A stretch of 64,000 nucleotides of DNA, taken from assembly GCA_963965975.1 (NCBI GenBank), contig OZ014420.1, forward strand, positions 4,366,001 through 4,430,000. Direction: 5' to 3'. The notes below the pieces were generated by a model that did no database searches, was not told the DNA's origin, and saw only the letters and a list, made by a program, of their open reading frames with translations. This DNA is from Xestospongia bergquistia. Lineage: Eukaryota > Porifera > Demospongiae > Haplosclerida > Petrosiidae. Shown here piece by piece: positions 9,951 through 22,794 of this stretch. Position 1 is the stretch's first letter. Every line of letters begins with the position of its first letter. The translations under genes were made by a program, and so were the position numbers.

Positions 9951-12937
9951 ATTGAAGGTTGGTTCTATTTACTTTATTAAGCAATTCATCAAGCTATGCT
10001 ACAAAATAACGTAAAAAAGCTGTTCTCGTACAATTCCACTCTGTGTAATAATAAACAACAGTCGTGTAATATATCCAAATTTCATCAAACCCATGCTATC
10101 ACATATTAAAACTAATTATCAATAATTCATTCAACTACTGTTACGATTTTTTTTCTAGAATGTTCATTATTCTGAACCATTTAATGTATCAATGGAACCC
10201 TTTGATAAAAAGCAACATGTCTTTGTTGATACAACCATACCTCTTTTGGATCCTTTTACACTAGAAGAAATACAAATTGAGTCTGAAATGTCATCTGAAT
10301 CACCTTCAGAATTGTCGTTGTCTCAATTGGAAACAGAATCGTCTGATTATTCTAACAAATATTCTTTATTCTTAAATGACCTTTATGATGATATGGGTTT
10401 TCCTGAAGCTTTTGATAACAGGGAGTTCACAGACTATGATGACATAAAACTATATCCAAATTCAGCCTTTTCTCTTATTGTTACACTCTCTTTATTGTTT
10501 TCATGGTTTTCATCTTTTCCAGGAATTAGCAAAGAAGCTTTTGGTTGTCTGCTGTTTATTCTTCACAATTACTTATTACCTCCAGAAAATGTTATGGCAT
10601 CAACTTATGTTCAAGCAGTTTGTTTAATTCATCGTCATCTCACAAAACCAAAAGAGTTTGACTGTTGTGTCAATGATTGTCTCTTGTTTAGAAATGAGCA
10701 CAAAGATCTATCTGAATGCCCAAAATGTGGCTCTAACAGATACGAATAAGAAACAAACATACCTAAAAAAATTTAAGTACTTGCCTCTTCTACCTAGAAT
10801 TAGAAGGATGTTTTTGCAAGAACACTGTTCATTAGCTTCACCTTCTGAACATAGCTCATTACAGGACATACATGAAAAGGACATGTGGAAAGGTATGTTT
10901 GCTTTCAATGGGAGGTACAAAGGTGATCCAAGAGTTCTGTCACTTAGTCTCTGTACGGATGGACTGAATCCATTTTCAAAGGAAAGGACCAGTTATAGTA
11001 TATGGCCAATAATGTTGAAAGTATTAAATTTCCCCAGCCACATCCGAGCTAATTTCAAATCCCTAATACTAATGGGTATAATTCCTGGAAGAAGAGAACC
11101 AAGAAAGATTGATCCATATTTAGACCTCCTGGTTGAAGATATTTTAGATTTCCCTAGAAAACTATTTATGATTCATATAAAGATGAAACTTTTACTCCTC
11201 AGCCCAGTATAATACTGCATGTCTTAGATTACCCTGGACAAAATAAGGTGTTTCATTGTACCGGTAAGTTTATGTATGAAGCATTCAGTTTAAAATTTGT
11301 TGTTGTTCATTTAGGTGGTGGATCATACTCGGGATGTCTATTGTTGTGTTAAAGGTGAATATTCCTCACATCTTAGAAAAATGGTTTACCTTGGACATAG
11401 AAAGTTTGTTGAATCTGATAACCATTTGCATGATGACAAAGTTAATTTTCCAAGTAAAGAGAATTCTTGTCAACCATTATCTAAGAAAACAATGAACTAC
11501 ATGAACTTAGCAAATGAAAGATATGACCATGCTAGAACATCAGGAATGAGAAAGAGAATTGTGAGGAAGACTGGATGTAAGGGGGCTTATATTTTGTGGA
11601 AGTTGCCACATCATGAAAGATATTTAGATACACCTGTAGAGCCAATGCACTTAATAAAAACATTGCAGAACATATTATTCACTTACTTGCTGGAGTGGAA
11701 GATTCAGTGCGTGTTCAGCTAGAGGAGAAATCTTGAAATTGATTTTGTTCATCCTGGCCTATTGTGAGTGGTAATCTACCTTCAGCATCACTTGTTTTGA
11801 GCATTAAAGAAAGAAAGACTGCTAATGAAAGAACTAGCTTAATCTGTGTACCATCTGGATATGATTGGAATCTTTGAGGCTTGTTTAATAAATTTGGGAT
11901 GAAATCTCATGAGTGGAAAAAGGTAGTATGTTGTGGGATTTTAAAATTTTGTATAAGAGGTTTACTTGGAAGACGGCAATGTAAAACCCTCTTCAAGTTG
12001 TGTGACGTGTTAACCCACCTATGTGCTACTAGTAAGGTAATTAGAGATTATGATTATGAAGAAAAGACTCATTATACATTAGCCTTGATTGAAAGAGACT
12101 TCCCTGTAAGCCTAAACATAATTGTCTTTCACCTCCTTCATCATCTTCCATTTTACCTTAAACGTTTTGGACCAGTGCATGGCATCTCCATGTACTCATA
12201 TGAGCGTTTTCACTTGTGGGTAAGCACTCGAGTAAAGAATCGTCATTATCCTGAGTCTACTGTAATGGAAACATACTGTTTATACGAATGGGCTAACTAC
12301 CTACAGTTGTCTGGAAGAATACCATCAACTTTCACATTACACTCTTTTGACCATATTGATGGAGAAAATAACACTGTAGACTTACATCTACTTAGTGATA
12401 ATGAGGTACAACAGTTTCAACAATACTACTGTTTATTTTATCCTATGCACAATGATCTATGTGAAGTGTACAAGCCAGAAATAGACATCGTCTGAAGCAA
12501 TTTCCATCAATGGAAGAGTGGATTAGAAGTACTGATTATCCTCTGACAGCCATCCAACGGACGATGTATGTAGAGAAAACTGTGTCTATCTTTCATAAGT
12601 ATAAGAACCCTTATCATTGTATTCATATGTCTTCTGAAAGCAAATATAGACCATATTCTATGGTATGTTTAAATCCACTGTCTGTACTTCATTTGGCCGT
12701 ATACAATTTTTTGTTACCTATAACTTTTGTGGTGTACCTCACTCCTTGACTTTCATCAGCTGGTATGGAAATCTTGGTATTGATGAAGATTCTGGCCTTA
12801 ATTATGTATATGCTAACATTTCAAATGACCTTTGCTCAGTTGTGGATACATCAAAGGTTGCTGGACCCTTACTTCATTGTCATGATGGCAGTGACAGAAA
12901 CAAGATATGGATTTTGAACTATAAGTTTTGTTCATAG
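9838..12937 (+). pseudogene. EnSpm/CACTA tnp2-type transposase, broken
   Basis: Exon 1 (9838-9957, MAELSPEETLINSD..) splices in phase 0 to 10159 after a poly-T/TAG acceptor. The next block holds the Cys pair CPKCGSNRY, then after a stop and frameshift near 10,745 the tnp2 core: KYLPLLPRIRRMF, DPRVLSLSLCTDGLNPFSKE, LMGIIPGRREPRKIDPYLD and VLDYPGQNKVFHC. A 53-bp intron (11,262-11,314) precedes KGEYSSHLRKMVYLGHRKF, with another frameshift at its start. Further blocks carry PHHERYLDTPVEPMHL, and from 11,881 the DUF4218-like FHLLHHLPFYLKRFGPVHG and RHYPESTVMETYCLYEWANY. The C-terminal segment 12,510-12,937 is again split by a frameshift (IQFFVTYNFCGVPHSL..). At least four disabling changes. Its start overlaps the 5' end of the divergent gene. 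Confidence 0.85.
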
Positions 12938-13203
12938 TTTCTCTCATCTTAGTTATAAAAGGAAACCCTGTATTAAAACTATTTGTAACCATTGCTCATT
13001 GTTGTAAAACATTGATTATATAATTATATAGAGAAAACACAACATGATATATTAGTTCTGATTACAATTACACATGGAGGTACAATTCAGCACAATTGAT
13101 TAGTCAAATTTTAATGCCTTCCTTTTCTTAGATTGAGGATGATTAGTATACTTCCTCTTCCATCCTGGTGGTGTGTAAGATACCCCTCTTCTGTTTTCAC
13201 ATG

Positions 13204-13570
13204 GTTGTGATTGTCTTAAGACCTGACATAATGAAACCGGATGTTAGTAAGGTAGTGACACAAAATAAAGCTAAGCAGAAAAATAAATACAATGGTCAGA
13301 CTAAGCTTAAGGAGTTTCAGCTGGGAAGTAATGTCCTTGTTAGAAAGTTTTATCAATGCTCAAAGTGGATAGCAGGTACAATGAAAGAGAAGCAGGTCCC
13401 TTATCTTACATGATTGAACTACCTAATGGTATGGTGTGGAAACGTCATATTGATCACATTCAGGAAGGAGGAAGGAGTGAATTGGAACCTCAAGTTGAGC
13501 CTCATAGTCAACAGGATGTTCATTCCAAAGAACAAACTTATAATGAAGAAGTCATTTGGATTACCTAAAG
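13204..13570 (+). pseudogene. gypsy integrase C-terminal (GPY/F-like) fragment
   Basis: Reads LRPDIMKPDVSKVVTQNKAK, FQLGSNVLVRKFYQCSKWIA and, after a frameshift near 13,385, GPLSYMIELPNGMVWKRHID. This is the GPY/F-type tail that should follow the core ending at about 6,276, so the intervening 6.9 kb is inserted DNA. Confidence 0.85.
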
Positions 13571-13697
13571 AGACACATACCTCTCCTTATCTTATTTGTA
13601 TTAAGAAAACCTCCCTGTTGGTTAATGGACTTATAGCTTGTTTTTCTTTTCTTTTTGTAAGTATTAATGTTGTCATTGTTGTCAGTTTTGTATTTAG

Positions 13698-13812
13698 TGT
13701 AAGGGAATATGTGGTATCTTATTTTTATGTATTTGCACATGCTCAGTTGGCCAGTGGGCCACGTGATGTTTTTAATAAAGAAAATTGTCTATAGTCAAGG
13801 AGAGACACAACA
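13698..13812 (+). repeat. Right LTR of the gypsy element
   Basis: Starts TGTAAGG and ends GACACAACA, and matches 2,643-2,764. An AATAAA sits inside it (about 13,774), a likely polyadenylation signal shared with the left LTR. Confidence 0.8.
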
Positions 13813-15314
13813 AATATCCTGTATTCTCTTCTGTTTATGTTTTGTTAATGATAGTGCAAGTATTATTATTGTCAATTGTGACCGTTTATACTTGTGAATA
13901 TCAGTGAAGTGTTGATTAGCAGCATAGGAAAAAATATCCTGAAAATATTTGTGAAGCATATTGCATATTTTATAGAATTCATTTCATACTAATTTCCAAG
14001 GGATCAAGAAGATTCTCATGAGTTTCTTACTCAAGTTCTTTTTCAAATTGAAGAGAGATATTTATAGACAATATTAGCGCTTTTGATATATTAATTTAAT
14101 CATAAGTGACACCAGTGCACACACATTAACTGAAACTACAATAACTACTACTAGTAAGAACATATAATGTACATAAAATATATATTTAACATAATACAGT
14201 TGAATATCCAAAATGTGGATTGTCCAGAAGTAATTCATCTAAGTTCTTTGATGATAGGATTAGTGCTTCTATTAGAAGATGGTATCAAAAATTAATTCCA
14301 AAAGTGATGTTACCTGAAAAAGAGGGGGTTTGATGTCCAAGGTGATTAATGCATTTTTAAGTAGTCTAATATAATTAGACAAAAAAACACAAACAACAGT
14401 AAAACAAGATCTATATATATTCATTGTAATTAATTTTAATACTTCAATTATGAAGGTATACTCTTTTTATTATTTAACAATAAATAAACGAAAGAGCATA
14501 ATACATGCATATATACCCATGATAACATCCTTCAAAACTTTAGTGATCTGTTTCGTTTTCTCCATCGAATGCAAAAGTAAAAGCTGGAGCTGTTAGCATA
14601 GCAACATGTATTACCATGGAAGTGTATCTCATCAAGCATGACTCCATTCACAGCAAAACCATATACTATAACAATCATAGTAGAAAAATGCTATAACTTT
14701 GAAGATCAATAGAAAGTATGATGTTTGTAGACTTTAACTGTACTGAAATCTAGATTTCCATTAATCAGCCATTTTTGAACACATTTTTGTCTGTAGTGAA
14801 AAAAAAACATTTGCACCATTTTTGCATTTATGTTCATATAATCATGGTTGCATATTGCCAGCAGCTGTATGTTCCTGACATTTGATTGATATGTTGGATG
14901 TAAATTTACAAGATTGAAGTGAAAGTATCCTAAACTATTTTGTTTAACCCTAAATATGTATCAAATTAAAATGTACCTATATCAAAGAACAGATTCATCT
15001 ACACATGTACACTGAACAGAAAAAAATTAATGCATGTATATACCAAATTTGTACTTTATTGTACTTGATCCTAATGGATTACATAACTTCACAATGTCAT
15101 AGTTTACTAACAGCTGCAAAGGATTCATCTGAACAGAAAAGATTTTATGTGCTTGACTTTTCCTCCATCACAAAGTCTTTACAAAAAGCTCTTCTTTATA
15201 TATGATTCATCACCTCAGGAAGTGGGAGGAGCATAAATAAAAGGGTGTGGTTGAGGTCAATTGTTATTATGGTAGCATACTGTGTTATATACACTTCATT
15301 ATTGTAGGTAGTCC
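13813..15314. other. Intergenic, nothing firmly recognised
   Basis: AT-rich. A short open stretch follows an ACAG at about 14,199, but two frames are open there equally and no family is recognised, so it is not called. Confidence 0.5.
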
Positions 15315-15492
15315 AATAAACATGGTTTTATAATGAATTAATAAATCACTCACTACCTGTCGATTAATAATATGTAGTAGTCCAAGTCAGTTTATTATAT
15401 TATGATTATGTGGAACATGATAAGTATTACTTTTACCCTATGACCATGTACCAATAATCATTGTCAGATCTTTTGCAATGAGCTCTGCATTT
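15315..15492 (+). repeat. Left terminal inverted repeat (MULE)
   Basis: Inverted partner of 18,681-18,857. Differences seen: C/A in CAAGTCAGTTT, T/C in GATTATGTGG and C/T in ACCCTATG. Confidence 0.85.
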
Positions 15493-16596
15493 TTGGATGA
15501 ACAACATACAGTGATTAGGACCTCTGTCTTCTGATGTTCACCTTTGTGGTCTATGACAAACCGATAATGACAATACATCATCTCATAATGACTTACATTA
15601 ATTATGGCAGTTGCTAAGCAGAGATAGAAAGTAACAAATAAGGAGATCTCATTAGAAAATAAGTAAATAAAGAAGTAGAAGTTGTAGTAAAAGTATCATG
15701 ATATAGAGAGATAAACCATGACAGCTGTGCTTCTGGCATGATATGTATTGTAAATGTAGATGTATCCTCTAATAATACTCTTCTATATTATGGTGTCTCT
15801 TTAGCTGGTGCATTAATATGTCAACTTAATATGTTATAGTTATCTTGTAAAACATTTGCTTCAATCGTTTGGGCGATTCGAATCTCTTTGAAAATCTTTA
15901 CAGCAGTAAGGATACTGTTCCATGTTACTGCTGTAGTGCACTGTATAATCCAACAGTTTAATACATTAAGTAGTGTAACTTTGTTTGGTAGATGTTTCTA
16001 CTGTAGTAGGCCTTCAAGCATTGTTTTAGGTACTCTCAAAGCTAATCCTATTTCATATCCCTTACGTTCAATGCCAGCTAATAGATTAAGAAGATAATTA
16101 AATATACACCTGGTTTTGAGTGAAGTATAGAACCTGTTAAAAATAACAACCTTGAAATATATACTGGTACATGAATGATTTATACCACTTTGATAAATCA
16201 TTAACACTTTATAAATCCAAGGATGACAGAATGTTCTTACATATTATGGATGAGCATTTAACTCCCTTAACCAACTGTTGTCAAATCAAGGCTTAGAACA
16301 CATGTCCATATATGGACATAACTGCTAAGTGTTTTACATTTTAATACCTTCTGGGCTGTAACCTCTAAGTTAGGTGTGCTTTAAATAGATATATTTAAGA
16401 GATGGCCAAGCGACCTTGTGAAGACAAGGAAGTCTCTGCTACTTGAAAACAGTGGCTGACTTTGTCAATAGACCCATGAATGGCTGAACAGATGGGACAT
16501 TTCAGGATTACTGTTGGAGTATGCTCATTTGTTCTATGGCAGTACGTACATTTAACATGGCAAGCTCTGAAGGCTGAAGCTCTACAGAATATAATA

Positions 16597-17020
16597 AGAC
16601 TTGATGACTTTATTAGCTACTTTAAGAGTACCTGGCTTGTGGGAAGCTATCCACCATCTTTGTGGAATGTCTTTGAGACAAAATCTGCTAGAACAAAAAA
16701 CCACAATGAGGGATGGCACAGCAAGTGAAAAAAGGTTGTCAGAACATACAATTACTTTTGAGGGATGGCACAGCAAGTTAAAAAAGGTTGTAGGCAAGGC
16801 TCATTCCAATGTTTATGAAATTGTTGAAATTTTTAAGAGAGAACAGGGTGTGACAGAAATCGCCATTAGCCAATTGGCATCAGGAGCAATTCCTCCTAGA
16901 AGAGGAAAGAAGTCTACAGACAAAGATAAAAGAATACAAGAACTTAAACAATGATTTTCAGAAAATACAATTACTCTTGAAGAGTATGTTCAAGGAATGT
17001 TTGGACATACAAACATTTAA
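16597..17020 (+). pseudogene. MULE transposase C-terminal fragment
   Basis: Reads FISYFKSTWLVGSYPPSLWN, then NHNEGWHSK, KAHSNVYEIVEIFKREQGV, LASGAIPPRRGKKSTDKDKR and, after a TGA at 16,952, SENTITLEEYVQGMFG. This resembles the C-terminal end of MULE-type transposases found with FLYWCH proteins (WN...TNNH.EGWHNKL pattern, from memory). A 52-bp local duplication (GAGGGATGGCACAGCAAGT at 16,708 and 16,760) shifts the frame. The catalytic domain upstream was not found. Confidence 0.65.
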
Positions 17021-17938
17021 TCAAAGACAAAAGACAAAATAACTTACTATTATTATAAATTTACAACTTTAGACCAGTTGGCACTGAATTGTGTATTTTA
17101 GACAAATGGGATTAGACGAAGTGGGAATATCCTTCATAACAATGTACAACTACACCAGAAAAGGAATTTTTGTCGTGGCAAACCTGGGACTTACTCAGGC
17201 ATATATATATTATGGCTTTAAGAAATTATCTGCTGATATCACTTCTGCTTACCTTTGGTACACAATATATCCAGTATGTCTCAATGGTAGTAGTTTAGTT
17301 GAGATTTTCTTTAGTGAGGTCAAGCACGCCACCTCAGGCTAATTATCATAACTGAACTATGCTACTCCCAGAGGTGGAGTAATAACTAGAGGAAGTGTTC
17401 ATGGCAAGCTGAGGTGTCACCATGGAAACTATAGACATCAACCACTCTTTATACGAAAACATGATTTGAAACATAAACCATACAACCAAAAGAAGTAGTA
17501 ACTCTTCACTCTATTAATAATGTTATAATATTAGATAATATTAACCTTAATAGCAAATAGAGGTTTTAATAATACAGATGATCACTATAAGTAAATAAAT
17601 CAAATTATGACAAACAATTAAAAATTCTCTGTAAAAACTCCAGCGACTTCCCTAGCCCAAGATTAGTCTTCAATCAGTGGCAGAGAACTCGTCTTGTTGA
17701 ATAATGACATATATGCTGTTCAACTGTTTCCACCTTTTTAATGACAATAAGCCTCCACAACCTCAAAGTCCAATTCTTACGTTTCTCGATGTACATTAGC
17801 TTTTTCTTTCTTAGTTGTTTCGTTTTACTTGCCATTGCTGATTGTAATAATGTTCATTGCTTCGTCAAGTAATTAAATTACTTATGCTATTTAAGTGTAT
17901 TTTACTTATTTAGAATAATCCCTGACTGTGTTTCAACA

Positions 17939-18358
17939 GAAGCTGAAGGTGGCCATCCATTTCTACTTCGTAATTTCATATTCTACTTTGAAGTTTTCCA
18001 ATTAGAATTCTATTTTCTATCTTTCGATGGAATATTTAACAACTAAAATCCTATATCCCCACCCTAACTGGAAACGTGTCCCTTCACTCCATTCTAAGAG
18101 ACGACTCTCGGTGCTCGCTTCAATTAAATTGAGCTCAATAAAGAGAAGAATGAGCACTGCAAGCTGTCTCTTAGAATGGAGCAAAGCGACATGTTTCCAG
18201 TTAGGGTGGTAGTATAGGATTTTAGTTGTTAAGTATTCCATTGAAAGATAGAAAATGGAATTGGAATTGGAGTATTTTTGGAAAAAGTAGAATATGAAAT
18301 TACGAAGAATAATTGTAAATTACGAAGTAGAAATGGATGGCCACCTTTGGCTTCCATA
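17939..18358. mobile_element. Snap-back (foldback) MITE nested in the MULE
   Basis: A near-palindrome with arms of about 180-200 bp: AAGGTGGCCATCCATTTCTA at the left is answered by its complement at the right, and the centre (MEYLTTKILY reads on both strands at 18,027 and 18,241) folds back again. One arm has an extra short duplicated piece containing AATTGTAAATTACGAAG. TGTTTCAACA at 17,929-17,938 and TGTTTCGACA at 18,359-18,368 flank it as a likely target-site duplication. Confidence 0.75.
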
Positions 18359-18680
18359 TGTTTCGACAATGATTAGAATACAAATATAATGGCAGTTGGA
18401 TGCTCATCCACTCCTGATATTACATATTAAATTTATCATTACTTGTCACAATGCAACATTAATGATGCAAATCATATTAGCTAGTCACCTTTTCAACTTT
18501 AGATGTAAACGATTGTAGTAACTGACATTCCTTGTCAGGATCATCAGTTATACGGGTATTACAACACATGACTTTCCTCTTTTTTATGTTCATTGCGCAC
18601 CTTACAGTGTCCACCAATACACTCACTGTCTCCTAACAAATTGTGACAGATAGTCTGCATCATAAGAATAAATAATAAAC

Positions 18681-18857
18681 AATGCAGAGCTCATTGCAAA
18701 AGATCTGACAATGATTATTGGTACATGGTCATAAGGTAAAAGTAATACTTATCATGTTCCACGTAATCATAATATAATAAACTTACTTGGACTACTACAT
18801 ATTATTAATCGACAGGTAGTGAGTGATTTATTAATTCATTATAAAACCATGTTTATT
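18681..18857 (-). repeat. Right terminal inverted repeat (MULE)
   Basis: Inverted copy of 15,315-15,492; see the element entry. Confidence 0.85.
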
Positions 18858-21170
18858 AATAACAGTTTCTAAAGTTGTTATCTTTACCTGTCAAAGGGTT
18901 AAACTTTGCTAACCTTGTATATTTTTTAGAATTAACTCATCATCCTATCAATTTCAAGCCAATCATTTTTTGTCTGGGCATAAGTGATGCAGTGTATTTA
19001 ATAGAGACAGGATTTGATTTATCTCATATGTTCATACAAGATCTCAGTTAGTAATTCATGTGTATCTTTATCTTAAATGTTGTCTATTATTAATTCTATA
19101 AATGATACATACGTGTACTACTACAATATCTAAACTAATTACCACTTGTCTTATAAATACACTTCCAAATTAGCTGCTGTTAAAGAAATATAGATGGCTT
19201 ACTTCTGCTCTCAATAAAAAGCTTTCTTATATAACAGATAATAGTGTGTTATTTAAATCTATTGTCACTCTAATTAGTATAGTTGTTTGACAACCATGCC
19301 ATGACTTTCTAAAAGCTATCTGAGTTAATAATAGAGAAAAAATTTGTTATGTTTGTTATAACTATAATTAAGATAGTAGTTTGTAAATGAGCTTGATAAT
19401 CAATGCCATGACTTTGTAAAAGAGAAGACAGTCTTGGAGTTACCATAAAGTTTGCTAATGACATTGACAAAACATGTAATGCCATGTTCTTTATTTTACA
19501 ATCCACTATTAGTAGTACTCTCTCTCCATTTCACAACTGTCTTTTATTAGTTCCTCCATCTCATACTACATCTCTGAATTGAAATTAATTCTGCACAAAA
19601 AGAATAGCACACTTGTATAGAAGATGCCAAGCTACCAGAACTCAAAGTGGATTTGGACTGGATTAAAACTTGCACAGACACATGCGTTAATCAAATCCAT
19701 AGCAGGTGTATGCAACACAGCATTGTAGGCAAGAACCAACAAACCTAAAAGTTCAGTATTCTAAAGGACATAAATGACATCACTATATGTTATGTTTATG
19801 TATATAAAGTTATAGCAAATAATTGCTAACTTCTAAGTTCAGTTGTTCTCTTAATACACATAGAGAAATATATATATATATATATATATATAACAGCACA
19901 TATTTATGTGGAGTTCAATAAGATAATGTACTACAAGAGTCTCCATACAGGTACTCTACTTGTGTGTCAGTAGTACTACAAGGTTGTTGTACTATACATA
20001 TACTGCAGTATATGATCACTTATTGTAGGAAAGGGATATGTACAGAATATAACTTTTGTCAGATATTAACAATAACATTGAATCAAGTACTCAAGTAGAT
20101 CACCTAATCACTTGTTTTATAATTGTCTCTCTTTCTCCTACTATTGCTGTTATAATAATCCTTATATTGAAACACAACATCAACAAAAGGTTTGTCTTAA
20201 TAGACCATACTCATCATATGTAGTGGTCACTAGTTATATTACCTATTGTTATATGTATAGATGTTAAAGTTAGTGATCCAATAGCTCAACTATTTCTGAG
20301 AAAGTCTTTTGCACAGAAAAATGGTGGGAGAGAATCAAGGAGGGCTAGTATAACATAGATCCAAAACTACTCCAGGTGCTTTAGGTTATATTTAAATATT
20401 CCATATAATTATAATGTCCATACTAGTACATGGGAATTTCCTAAATGTGAAGAAAATTGAATGTAGACATAGATGTCTGAGAGCTATGATAGTGTTGGGG
20501 AGATATAGTGAATTATTTAAAATTCTGACTCAAACAAGATCTATATGAGGGAAGGTTATGAGTTTGTATTAAGTAAGATAAGACAGAAATCATAGATAAT
20601 GAAATAAGATCTGCATGTCTCCTCTCCTTTGTTACTTCTTATCAATAGTAGCATATAGTATAACATTAAAGCAATTCCATTGACAGATAACGATTTGACA
20701 AAGAGTGTATCAGATCTAGAGATTATCTTGTTAGAGCAGTTCAAATAAAGTGCAAAGAGGTATTTATTGGGATAAAGATAATCTGAAGATAGCACTGATG
20801 TCTTTCTTAGAAGATGAAACAGATGATTTGATTGAAAAGACAAAAATATCATTAAGAGAAGAGACATTGCTTTATTAAGTCATTCTAATGGTGTGTGTCA
20901 TTCTGGTTTAATAATGTGTGTAATTCTGGACAAACAGTTATCATTCAATGGAAGTTAATACATCTAAGTCAATTTCATAGTAACAAATGGTCAGTACTGT
21001 ATTAATCAAAAATAATAGTTCTCTTTGCAGTCTTCTGAATACTATTTATGATTTTATGATCACTAATGCATGCTATCAGGATATTATTGATGTCATCTTT
21101 AGTACTAAACAATCTCATACTAATAATGAACAGCTAAACAGCTCTCAACCAGTTGATCATCATCTCTAGT
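18858..21170. other. Intergenic; (TA)n tract at about 19,868-19,892
   Basis: AT-rich sequence with one TA microsatellite. The open stretch on the minus strand at 20,556-20,867 is hydrophobic, matches no family I recognise and lacks splice context, so it is not called. Confidence 0.45.
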
Positions 21171-22794
21171 AAACAGTTATAATGGATACTCAACTAGAAC
21201 ATCAACTAAAGAATAAAAATGATCTATTAGAATTAAAACAAGTATATAAAAGATCAATCATACATAGAGTAATGATTAGAGAATTGCACTAGATCATCTC
21301 ACTCCAGTTATCAATGTCTCCTTATATAATTAGAATTTGAGAGCTGTAATAGATCAGCATCTAGTCCAATCATCAATGTGTCTCACTATAAAATTAAAGG
21401 AAATAGTTTAGTACAAGATTGTTAAATTAATAATAGATCAAACTTACAGTCTAAGCTATCAGTGAACTTCAATATTATGTACACCAATATACTAGATCAA
21501 AGCCCATCTAAAAGTAATAATATGTTTAGTACAGAACTGTCCATATTATTATAACAGATATAACTTACAGTAGTCATCAGTTAATGGAGATCATCTCATC
21601 ACAACCTGTGTGACATTAACATGTACATCCTATCATAAAATAGAAAGTCCATTCAGTAAACAATTGTACTATTTAATAAATTAACTTACAGTAGGTATAT
21701 TAACAACAAATGTCATCAGATCTTCTCTTATTAGTTATAAATAGACCTACTAAATGTAACAGAATTTGTTTTGTTCAATAATTATTGTTAATATATAACT
21801 CACAACTATTAGAACATTATATCATTATACTACAAAACAATAAATAGTTAGTAAATTAGCAATAAATAATAAATATGACTTACATATAGTATATCATAGG
21901 ACTATACTAGATCTAGATCATCTCAAGTTTGTGCAGAATAAGTTACTATAATATTTTTTTTAAAGAGAAAAATAGTAAAAACATTTATTTATCATGTCTT
22001 TCTATTAACTTACTAGCAGTAGAACACTGATCTCCAATAGCTCAGCAAACAGTTCTAATCCAAGTAGCCCAAAACATGTATCATTTAAATTGTTTACAAA
22101 CATCTCCAGTAGACTAGTAAATAACAGTCCTACTATAAAATGAAAAATAGACAAACAGTGAAATACCAATTTTCTTGCTTTTTTCAAGCATCTTAGAATT
22201 TACTTTTTCATTGAGATATTTTTTTCTAAAACCTCTAATGATTTGGTTTGGGTTATAGCAGGTGTCTGTAGTTGTTCTAGTAGTGATGGTTTTACAAGAC
22301 AGCTGGCATTCTCCTTTAAAAACCAGAAAATGTCTGAATCAAGTAAAATCCTCAATGCCTGTAAAAATCTCAAAACCAAGTAAAATTGTTAGTGTCAGTA
22401 AGATCTATGTCTCAGAGGTAAAAAAAAGGAAAATGTTAGATACCAGTACAAAAATGAAACTCCTAGCTGCCAGTAGAAAACAAGAAAATCCATAAAAAAT
22501 CTTGAGATACCAGTAATGTTCCTAGATGCCAGTGGAAACAAGAATTGCCAATCGAATGATGTGGCAGGAATGTTGTGTCAAGTTGATATTTAGGAGATGG
22601 AGATCAGTGAGTTAATGTTTAGGAGGTTGAGATCAGTATCATAATACATAAAGTATAGATGTGTTCTGGACAAATAAGTCATTGCCTAAAATCATTCATG
22701 TCAATGAAAAAACAAGAAATAATTTAGATTCCAGTGAGAAACAAGAAATCCTGTAGCTAAAAGTAAACCAAGTAAGCCAAATCTTAGATGCCAC

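Larger units (their letters stand above)
6277..13200. mobile_element. EnSpm/CACTA-type DNA transposon with two divergent genes
   Basis: Inserted in the gypsy integrase between the core and the GPY/F-like domain. The left edge reads CACTACTGTATC at 6,277, as expected for a CACTA terminus, and the next 200 bp repeat TCTGAA/ATTCTGAAT-like words that look like subterminal repeats. A matching right terminus was not found, so the right edge is only bracketed by where integrase coding resumes. Inside are a tnp2-type transposase pseudogene (plus, from 9,838) and a divergent many-exon gene (minus, from about 9,950 down to 6,557). Confidence 0.7.
2643..13812 (+). mobile_element. Ty3/gypsy LTR retrotransposon, decayed, interrupted twice
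   Basis: The parts lie in order on the plus strand: left LTR, gag, zinc knuckles, protease, integrase start, integrase middle, integrase C-terminal GPY/F-like domain, right LTR. Reverse transcriptase and RNase H, expected between protease (ends 3,777) and integrase (starts about 3,890), are missing, so an internal deletion happened. Two foreign insertions separate the integrase pieces, at 4,043-5,939 and about 6,277-13,200. The shared 3' LTR sequence and collinear integrase parts show one original element rather than chance neighbours. Stops and frameshifts make it non-functional. Confidence 0.85.
15315..18857. mobile_element. Mutator-like element remnant with long terminal inverted repeats
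   Basis: Bases 15,315-15,492 are repeated in inverted orientation at 18,681-18,857 with only about three mismatches over some 178 bp (AATAAACATGG at the outer ends, AGCTCTGCATT at the inner ends). Long TIRs fit Mutator-like elements, and a MULE-transposase-like fragment lies inside. No target-site duplication was found just outside the repeats. The high TIR identity suggests a fairly recent insertion, although the coding part is broken. Confidence 0.7.

Noticed and set aside
10708-10920. Minus-strand open stretch in the tnp2 gene
   Set aside because: Antisense shadow of conserved transposase coding.
13100-13250. Right terminus of the CACTA element
   Set aside because: No TAGTG-type end matching CACTACTGTATC could be found; TAGTG at about 13,251 lies within integrase coding.
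14200-14332. Possible exon after ACAG at 14,199
   Set aside because: Two frames are open, no family recognised, and no donor that decides between them.
20556-20867. Minus-strand 103-codon open stretch
   Set aside because: Hydrophobic AT-driven composition, no motif, no splice context.
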